Origin: Oscillospiraceae bacterium
GTDB lineage: Bacteria > Bacillota > Clostridia > Oscillospirales > UBA929
Length of the DNA stretch: 11,539 nt
Assembly (NCBI GenBank): GCA_031271325.1
Contig: JAISVY010000130.1
Span: forward strand, 1 to 11,539
Direction of reading: 5' to 3'
Part shown: one piece after another, positions 6,804-11,539 of the stretch
How positions within the stretch are numbered: position 1 is the first letter of the stretch
How the letters are laid out: each line of letters opens with the position of its first letter
Notes under the pieces: model-generated
Told to the model about the DNA's origin: nothing
Seen by the model: only the letters and a program-made list of their open reading frames with translations
The model's database searches: none
Made by a program: the position numbers and the translations under genes

Positions 6804-7346
6804 TAATGTAATGACGGTCAGGAACCGCGCCCGTGCGCCGACAGCCCTCTGCCCGTGCGGGTGCGCGGGATTGAAGTATACGCTGTCGCCCGCTTCCAGC
6901 CGGATGTGTTTCCCGTCAAAAATCAGCTCCATCACGCCCTCCAGGCAGAGATTGAACTCCTGCCCGCCGTGCGTCACCGGCTCCACCGCTTTCTCGTCCG
7001 GCTCCACGGTGACCAGCAGCGGCTCCATGACCCGGCGCTTGTAGGTATATGCCAGGGACTGGAACGCATAGCCCGGAAAGCGGTCTACCGATTTGCCCTT
7101 CCCGCGTTTCACGAGGCAGTAGGAGTCCAGATGCGGGGCGCGCCCGGTCAGCAGTTCGTTGAGGTCTACGCCCAATTCCGCCGCCAAGCGGAAAAGCACG
7201 TTGATCGGGATGTCCTCTCCGTCTGCTTCGTACCGAAGATACGTGTCTTCGGAGATTTGTAACTTTTGCGCGATTTCCGCCGCCGAGAGACCGCGTATCT
7301 CCCGCGCCTCGCGGATCCGCGCCGCGATTTGCCTAAATTCATCCAT
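6801..7346 (-). CDS. XRE-family helix-turn-helix regulator with C-terminal cupin domain
   Basis: The 181-residue protein has an N-terminal XRE helix-turn-helix at about 10-68 (REIRGLSAAEIAQKLQISEDTYLRYE, ending LGVDLNELLTG). A C-terminal cupin barrel covers about 105-181 (HGGQEFNLCLEGVMELIF, then LEAGDSVYFNPAHPHGQRA). HTH-cupin proteins are DNA-binding regulators whose cupin senses a small ligand. The start at 7346 is chosen for AAAGGAG 9 nt upstream; earlier in-frame codons lie in repeat sequence and would give a repeat-derived leader. It is the first gene of an operon with the acyl-CoA synthetase, so it most likely controls that enzyme and itself, perhaps in response to the acid or acyl-CoA. 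That is inferred from position. Similar pairs of XRE-cupin and AMP-ligase genes are common in anaerobic bacteria and archaea. Confidence 0.9.
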   Translation of the reverse strand: MDEFRQIAARIREAREIRGLSAAEIAQKLQISEDTYLRYEADGEDIPINVLFRLAAELGVDLNELLTGRAPHLDSYCLVKRGKGKSVDRFPGYAFQSLAYTYKRRVMEPLLVTVEPDEKAVEPVTHGGQEFNLCLEGVMELIFDGKHIRLEAGDSVYFNPAHPHGQRAVGARARFLTVITL

Positions 7347-7380
7347 TCTGCATTTCTCCTTTGCCGGTCTTACCCGCTTT

Positions 7381-7386
7381 AGAATA
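7381..7386 (-). promoter_or_regulatory. Possible -10 box for the regulator-ligase operon
   Basis: On the minus strand TATTCT (7386-7381) lies about 35 nt before the ATG. TTGTCA (7416-7411) is a good -35 sequence but about 24 nt away, too far for a standard promoter. The assignment is therefore weak. Confidence 0.22.
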
Positions 7387-7397
7387 TTCGCCGATGC

Positions 7398-7531
7398 GGC
7401 GAGGGAAACGTGACAATTGCGTCGTGCAGGGGCAGGGTTCATCCCGCCCGCAGGTATCGCGGGAGGCAAAACGCCTCCCCTGCACAGGATGACCGCGCCG
7501 CGCCAACACAGTGAACAACCAACAGATAACA
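7398..7531. repeat. Composite palindromic repeat region between the divergent XRE and ahcY genes
   Basis: It begins with GGCGAGGGAAACGTGACA (7398-7415), shared with unit C. Then comes a long palindrome: GTGCAGGGG (7424-7432) pairs with CCCCTGCAC (7477-7485), with TCATCC/GGATGA, CCCGC/GCGGG and GGAGGC-aaaac-GCCTCC (7462-7478) also able to form. It ends with the 23 nt (7509-7531) identical to 4745-4767. The middle palindrome resembles GTGCAGGGGC-type repeats seen in many gut Clostridia, from memory. Confidence 0.72.
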
Positions 7532-7549
7532 GTTTAGAACGCTTTCCTC

Positions 7550-7578
7550 TTGTCAATGAATAGCATATATGGTATCAT
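7550..7578 (+). promoter_or_regulatory. Sigma-A-type promoter of ahcY-metK
   Basis: TTGTCA (7550-7555) and TATCAT (7573-7578) are each one base from consensus and are separated by exactly 17 nt. Transcription would begin near 7585, leaving a leader of only about 28 nt before the ahcY ATG. There is therefore no room for a SAM or SAH riboswitch. Confidence 0.72.
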
Positions 7579-7612
7579 AGAATACGGTAATTTGTAAAGG
7601 GTGTGTTTTTTC

Positions 7613-8851
7613 ATGAGTATCGTTCGCGATGAGGCGCTCGCGGAGCCGGGGCTTCGGAAGATCGCGTGGGCGCGGGCGTATATGCCCGTTTTGTCTTCCA
7701 TCGGCGCGGATTTTGCAAAGCGCAAGCCGTTTCGCGGCGTAAAAATCACCACCAGCGTACACTTGGAAGCCAAGACTGCCTGTCTCGCGCTGACGCTGGC
7801 CGAAGGCGGCGCGGAGGTGCACGCCACCGGGTGTAACCCCCTCTCCACGCAGGACGACGTGGCGGCGGGGCTGCTCTCGCTCGGCGTGAACGTCTACGCC
7901 ATCCACGGCTGTTCGGCGTCTGAATATACCGAACACCTCACGGCGGCTCTCGCGTGTAAGCCGCACCTTGTGCTCGACGACGGCGGCGACCTGACCGAGC
8001 TGCTGCACGGCGCGGCGGCTGACAGCGCCCAAGACCTGATCGGCATGACCGAGGAAACCACCACCGGCGTACACCGCTTATACGCGCGGCACGCCGCCGG
8101 AGGGCTGCGTTACCCCGTCATGGCCGTCAACGACGCCGACATGAAGCATCTCTTCGACAACCGTTACGGCACCGGGCAGTCTACGTGGGAAGCGCTGATG
8201 CACACCACCAACCTGCAGGTGAGCGGCAAAACGGTCGTCGTCGCGGGATACGGCTGGTGCGGCCGCGGCGTCGCGATGCGCGCCGCCGGACTGGGCGCGC
8301 GGGTGATCGTCACCGAGATTGACCCGGTCAAAGCCATCGAGGCGGTCAACGACGGGCACGCCGTCATGACGATGGACGCCGCCGCTCCGCTGGGCGATTT
8401 CTTCGTTACCGTCACCGGATGCAAAGACGTGATCACCGAGAGGCACTTCGGGCTGATGAAAGACGGCGTGATTCTGGCGAACGCCGGGCATTTCGACGTG
8501 GAGGTGGACGTGGCGTACCTTCGCGAAACCTCAACCGAAGCGATTCCGCGCCGCGACGGCATCATGGCGTATAAGCAAAGCGACGGGCGCTTCCTCAACG
8601 TGATCGCCGAAGGGCGTCTGTGCAACCTCGCCGCCGGAAACGGGCATCCGGTCGAGATCATGGACATGAGCTTTTCGGTGCAGGCGCTGGCGCTGGAACA
8701 TATGCTCAGGCACGGCAAATCGCTTGCGCCGGGCGTTTACCCGGTGCCGGGAGAGATCGACGCGCGGGTAAGCGAATTAAAGCTCCTGTCGATGGGCATG
8801 ACGATCGACCGGCTGACCCCCGAACAGCGGGAATACATGAAAACATTGTAA
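7613..8851 (+). CDS. ahcY: Adenosylhomocysteinase (S-adenosylhomocysteine hydrolase)
   Basis: The 412-residue cytoplasmic enzyme reversibly splits S-adenosylhomocysteine into adenosine and homocysteine using bound NAD, relieving product inhibition of methyltransferases. Recognisable elements are SVHLEAKTACL (48-58), CNPLSTQDDVAA (74-85), the substrate-site EETTTG (147-152), DNRYGTGQS (182-190), the NAD-binding GYGWCGRG (212-219), NAGHF (290-294) and LAAGNGHPVEIMDMSF (339-354). It is shorter than the ~430-470 residue enzymes with an inserted segment and extended C-terminus, and matches the compact archaeal/Thermotoga-like form. I chose the ATG at 7613 because AAAGGGTG lies about 9 nt upstream; a GTG at 7601 falls within that site. 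It is followed 29 nt later by metK on the same strand, forming a SAM-cycle operon. Confidence 0.95.
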   Translation: MSIVRDEALAEPGLRKIAWARAYMPVLSSIGADFAKRKPFRGVKITTSVHLEAKTACLALTLAEGGAEVHATGCNPLSTQDDVAAGLLSLGVNVYAIHGCSASEYTEHLTAALACKPHLVLDDGGDLTELLHGAAADSAQDLIGMTEETTTGVHRLYARHAAGGLRYPVMAVNDADMKHLFDNRYGTGQSTWEALMHTTNLQVSGKTVVVAGYGWCGRGVAMRAAGLGARVIVTEIDPVKAIEAVNDGHAVMTMDAAAPLGDFFVTVTGCKDVITERHFGLMKDGVILANAGHFDVEVDVAYLRETSTEAIPRRDGIMAYKQSDGRFLNVIAEGRLCNLAAGNGHPVEIMDMSFSVQALALEHMLRHGKSLAPGVYPVPGEIDARVSELKLLSMGMTIDRLTPEQREYMKTL

Positions 8852-8880
8852 ATCTATAACATACAGAAAGGAAGAACCCC

Positions 8881-10056
8881 ATGAAATTGTTCACCTCCGA
8901 ATCGGTCACCGAAGGGCATCCCGACAAAGTCTGCGACCAAATCTCCGACGCGGTGCTCGACGCGATCATCGAGCAGGATCCGGCGGCGCGCGTCGCCTGC
9001 GAGACGATCGTCACCACCGGCATGGCGTTGGTAATGGGCGAGATCTCCACCGAAAAGGCGTATGTCGACATCCCCGGCATCGCGCGGAAAACAATCGAGG
9101 GGATTGGCTACGACGATCCCGCCCACGGGTTCGACGCGCGTTCCTGCGCCGTGCTAACCTCAATCGACGAGCAAAGCCCCGACATCGCGATGGGTGTAGA
9201 CCGCTCTCTGGAATACAAGTCCGCCGCCGCCGACAATGCCGACCTGATCGGCGCGGGCGATCAGGGCATGATGTTCGGTTTCGCCTGCGACGAAACGCCG
9301 GAACTGATGCCGGCCGCCATCGTTTACGCCCACGCCCTCTGCAAAGAGCTGGCCGCGGCGCGGCGGAGCGGCGACCTTCCCTACCTGCGCCCCGACGGAA
9401 AAGCGCAAGTCACCGTGCAGTACGGCGAAAACGGCGCGGTGGAACGCATCCACACCGTCGTGGTATCCAGCCAGCACAGCGCCGAGGTGGACATCGAAAC
9501 ACTGCGCAAAGAGATCCGGGAACGGGTCGCCGAAACAGCCCTGCCGAAGAATCTGATCGACAACGATACCCTGTTCTACATCAACCCCACCGGGCGCTTC
9601 GTGGTGGGCGGCCCGCAGGGCGACAGCGGTCTGACCGGGCGGAAGATTATCGTGGATACATACGGCGGCTACGCGCGTCACGGCGGCGGCGCTTTTTCGG
9701 GCAAAGACCCGACGAAGGTAGACCGCAGCGCCGCCTATATGGCGCGGTACGCGGCAAAGAACCTTGTCGCGGCGGGTCTTTGCCGCCGTTGCGAAATTGA
9801 GCTTGCCTACGCCATCGGCGTGGCGCGGCCTGTCAGCGTGCTGGTCGATTCGTTCGGCACGGGAACCATCTCCGACGAGCTGCTCGGCAATGCCGTGCGC
9901 GAGGTCTTTGACCTGCGCCCCGCCGAGATCATCAAAGCGCTCGATCTGCGCCGCCCGATCTACAAAGCCATCGCTTCTTACGGTCACTTCGGACGCGGCG
10001 GTCTGCCCTGGGAAAACACCGACCGCACGGAAGCCCTGGTTAGCGTGACCCAATAA
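8881..10056 (+). CDS. metK: S-adenosylmethionine synthetase (methionine adenosyltransferase)
   Basis: The 391-residue enzyme joins methionine and ATP to give SAM, phosphate and pyrophosphate. It is full length with all three structural repeats. Diagnostic sequences are TEGHPDKVCDQISD (10-23), with the catalytic His13 and metal-binding Asp15, GAGDQGMMFGFA (124-135), and the glycine-rich GGGAFSGKDPTKVDRSAAY (268-286). The ending (YGHFGR...PWENTDR) is also typical. A ribosome binding site AAAGGA lies about 9 nt before the ATG. It is the second gene after ahcY, with a hairpin that could end the transcript 17 nt downstream. No riboswitch is seen in the 29-nt gap, so any feedback by SAM must come from elsewhere. 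Confidence 0.97.
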   Translation: MKLFTSESVTEGHPDKVCDQISDAVLDAIIEQDPAARVACETIVTTGMALVMGEISTEKAYVDIPGIARKTIEGIGYDDPAHGFDARSCAVLTSIDEQSPDIAMGVDRSLEYKSAAADNADLIGAGDQGMMFGFACDETPELMPAAIVYAHALCKELAAARRSGDLPYLRPDGKAQVTVQYGENGAVERIHTVVVSSQHSAEVDIETLRKEIRERVAETALPKNLIDNDTLFYINPTGRFVVGGPQGDSGLTGRKIIVDTYGGYARHGGGAFSGKDPTKVDRSAAYMARYAAKNLVAAGLCRRCEIELAYAIGVARPVSVLVDSFGTGTISDELLGNAVREVFDLRPAEIIKALDLRRPIYKAIASYGHFGRGGLPWENTDRTEALVSVTQ

Positions 10057-10072
10057 ATCGTTATTTGGTTTT

Positions 10073-10115
10073 ACGGCTTGCGAATCCGCGCTCTGTGCGC
10101 TCATTCGCAAGCCGT
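10073..10115 (+). terminator. Long hairpin after metK, probable terminator
   Basis: A perfect 12-bp stem ACGGCTTGCGAA/TTCGCAAGCCGT (10073-10084 and 10104-10115) encloses a smaller GCGC/GCGC hairpin. Only TTTGCC follows, so the T-run is poor; on the minus strand the stem is followed by AAAACC rather than a T-run. Its CTTGCGA...TTCGCAAG core is shared with repeat unit B, so it may be a repeat-derived hairpin serving as terminator. Confidence 0.55.
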
Positions 10116-10198
10116 TTGCCGTGTTTACCCGTCTGGGCGGCGTATATCCCGCATTCGCCAAAACCGTAAACGGCGCATATGATACCTCAGAAAGATAC

Positions 10199-10205
10199 GG
10201 GAGGG
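10199..10205 (+). promoter_or_regulatory. Ribosome binding site favouring a TTG start for the ATPase
   Basis: GGGAGGG lies 6 nt before the TTG at 10212. The in-frame ATG at 10179 has no recognisable site upstream, and the family's conserved N-terminus starts directly after the TTG. Confidence 0.6.
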
Positions 10206-10211
10206 ATCAGG

Positions 10212-11282
10212 TTGGATGCGCAATTTTACCTGGGCGCGAACACGCCGCAGGGTTATGTCTCATATTGCAACAAATGGCTCAATATAAACCGGCTTAACCG
10301 CCTTTTTATCATAAAAGGCGTGCCGGGCAACGGGAAATCCAGTTTCATGAAACGGGTCGCCGATAAGTTAAAAGAGCAGGAACGCGAAGTGATTCTCTGT
10401 TCCGGCGACATCGATTCGTGGGACGGGGTTTATTTTCCGCGGCTCGGCGTCGCGTTCGCGGACGGTACGCCGCCGCACGCGATGGAGCCGAAATATCCGC
10501 TCGCCGTGGAGATGTATCTGCCGCTGACGCAGTTTGTGGACGACGCGGCGCTCAGCCGGGAGCGGAAAACCGCCATTATTATTCAAGACGAAACGCGCGA
10601 GGAGTACGCGCGGCTGTACCGGGTGCTTGGCGCGGTGAAGAGTTTGCAGGACGAGCAGAAAAACCTGATCACCGACCTTGAGGCAATCGAAACGCTGCGC
10701 CGCCGGACACGCGGCATCATCCGGCGCGAGATTAAAAAGGGAACGGGGAAAGGCGTACTGCACAAACGCTTTCTCGATGCGCTCACGCCGGACGGCACAA
10801 AAACGCTCTGGGACACCGTCTCCCTGCTCGCGGACAAAGTCTATGAGTTGCAGGACAGCTACCGGCAAGCGCACGCGGTACTCACGCCGATCTGCGCGGC
10901 GGCGCTGGACGCGGGCGCGGACGTTATCGCCTGTTACGACCCATATTCCCCGACCGCGCGGCCTGCGCACCTCATCCTGCCGGACGCGCAGCTGGCGTTT
11001 GTCTCCGCTCCGCCGAAGTCGCCGTATCCCGGCGAGGCGTACCGCCGTATCCGGCTGGACGCCACAATCCCGCCGCCGCTGCTGAAAAGCCACCGCCTGC
11101 GCCTGCGCTTTTTGAAGAAAACAGAAAACGCGCTGCTGGAAGACGCCTGCGGCATCTTAGCCGGCATTGCCGGCAAACACCGGCAGCTGGAAGACATTTA
11201 TAACCGCCATGTGGATTTCTCCGGCGTGCGCTCGCTCGCCGACGCCTACGCCGAAAAGGTCTTGACAGACTGGGATAAGTAA
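10212..11282 (+). CDS. P-loop ATPase, PRK06851-like family
   Basis: Read from the TTG at 10212 the protein has 356 residues (367 from the ATG at 10179). The N-terminal half carries YLGANTPQGY (6-15), a Walker A motif GVPGNGKSS (36-44), a CSGDIDSWDGVYFPRLGVAFADGTPPHAMEP-like block (63-93) and a charged linker (about 128-180). This pattern matches the clostridial and bacillar family known as PRK06851, whose members have two related ATPase halves; the match is from memory. In the second half a block at about 236-265 (DVIACYDPYSP ... LILPDAQLAFVSA) echoes the post-Walker strand of the first half, but I find no second Walker A. It is cytoplasmic with no membrane segment, and the family's role is unknown. 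It stands alone downstream of metK, separated by a hairpin, so it is probably its own transcription unit. Confidence 0.8.
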   Translation: MDAQFYLGANTPQGYVSYCNKWLNINRLNRLFIIKGVPGNGKSSFMKRVADKLKEQEREVILCSGDIDSWDGVYFPRLGVAFADGTPPHAMEPKYPLAVEMYLPLTQFVDDAALSRERKTAIIIQDETREEYARLYRVLGAVKSLQDEQKNLITDLEAIETLRRRTRGIIRREIKKGTGKGVLHKRFLDALTPDGTKTLWDTVSLLADKVYELQDSYRQAHAVLTPICAAALDAGADVIACYDPYSPTARPAHLILPDAQLAFVSAPPKSPYPGEAYRRIRLDATIPPPLLKSHRLRLRFLKKTENALLEDACGILAGIAGKHRQLEDIYNRHVDFSGVRSLADAYAEKVLTDWDK

Positions 11283-11302
11283 GGGCTGCTGAACAGCCCC
11301 TT
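11283..11302 (+). terminator. Short hairpin just past the ATPase stop
   Basis: GGGCTG-ctgaa-CAGCCC (11283-11299) is followed by CTTTCG, a short T-run. It starts at the last bases of the stop region and runs into structured repeat copy 2. It may be a terminator or the left end of that repeat. Confidence 0.45.
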
Positions 11303-11428
11303 TCGACCCGAAGCGCCCCGGGCGCGCGTTGTCAAATTCAGAATTTTGGAGCTTTGATTCGCAGAAATCAAAGCGAAAAATTCTGAATTTGCCGGTCGAA
11401 AAGAGCTGTGAAGCGTGACCGCGTCACG
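11301..11428 (+). repeat. Structured nested palindromic repeat, copy 2
   Basis: The outer stem TTTCGACC (11301-11308) pairs with GGTCGAAA (11394-11401). It encloses GCGCC-ccg-GGCGC (11313-11325) and a long hairpin with 15-nt arms (11333-11347 and 11377-11391) identical to those of copy 1. The latter is topped by CTTTGATT/AATCAAAG (11352-11359 and 11366-11373). A 3' hairpin CGTGAC-cgc-GTCACG (11414-11428) follows. Compared with 2287-2409, the small hairpin differs on both arms yet stays paired. Confidence 0.8.
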
Positions 11429-11433
11429 CACCG

Positions 11434-11514
11434 GCAACCCAAAAACAAAAACGGGGTTGCAGTCATGCGCCGCTTTGCCCCGCGCGAAGCGAACTTGCCG
11501 GGCAAAACGGCGCA
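11434..11514. repeat. Two strong adjacent hairpins near the right edge
   Basis: GCAACCC (11434-11440) pairs with GGGTTGC (11454-11460) around an A-rich loop. Then TGCGCCGCTTTGCCC (11466-11480) pairs with GGGCAAAACGGCGCA (11500-11514), 14 of 15 positions matching. Both are convincing hairpins. They may belong to another dispersed palindromic element or end the gene to the right. No gene is supported in 11283-11539. Confidence 0.55.
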
Positions 11515-11539
11515 CGGCTGTACGGCTATTTCTTCAGCC

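Noticed and set aside
7601..7612. GTG start for ahcY at 7601
   Set aside because: It sits inside the AAAGGGTG ribosome binding site; the ATG at 7613 has correct spacing and matches the family start.
7579..7612. SAM or SAH riboswitch upstream of ahcY
   Set aside because: The leader after the predicted promoter is too short, and no riboswitch-like fold is visible.
9160..10161. Long minus-strand open frame opposite metK
   Set aside because: It is the antisense of metK, with no ribosome binding site and no recognisable domains.

Overview
The window looks like chromosomal DNA of an anaerobic, fairly GC-rich Firmicute, most likely an uncultured member of the Clostridia (Oscillospiraceae-like). 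The evidence is the gene content: a CotH-type protein with a VTC/DUF4956 pair, an XRE-cupin regulator with an acyl-CoA ligase, and a PRK06851-type ATPase. Strong AGGAGG-type ribosome binding sites and gaps filled with palindromic repeats fit the same picture. I saw no phage, plasmid, transposase, CRISPR, rRNA or tRNA gene.

Layout, left to right. (1) 1-2250, minus: a large secreted CotH-family protein whose stop codon overlaps the start of a further minus-strand gene that leaves the window. (2) 2251-2479: a divergent intergenic region holding copy 1 of a nested, structured repeat of about 120 nt. (3) 2480-3791, plus: a VTC-domain (polyphosphate polymerase-type) protein and an overlapping DUF4956 membrane protein. 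(4) 3792-5150: a repeat-rich stretch with three units bounded by CTCTAAAAACCC/GGGTTTTTAGAG inverted repeats; they bracket one small minus-strand gene (4049-4666) of unknown function. (5) 5151-7346, minus: an XRE-cupin regulator followed 12 nt later by an AMP-forming acyl-CoA synthetase, evidently one operon. (6) 7347-7612: a divergent intergenic region with two palindromic repeats and a clear sigma-A-type promoter. (7) 7613-10056, plus: ahcY and metK, the two SAM-cycle enzymes on either side of the methyltransferases, ending at a long hairpin. (8) 10212-11282, plus: a PRK06851-like P-loop ATPase. (9) 11283-11539: copy 2 of the structured repeat and further strong hairpins.

How the genes work together: CotH, VTC and DUF4956 proteins are often found clustered, and here they probably form one envelope-associated functional group of unproven biochemistry. 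The regulator-ligase pair is probably an acid-responsive acyl-CoA activation module. MetK makes SAM and AhcY removes the SAH left by methyl transfer. The most unusual material is non-coding: a two-copy structured element with compensatory base changes, a family of inverted-repeat-bounded units surrounding a small orphan gene, and one palindromic element lodged inside another.
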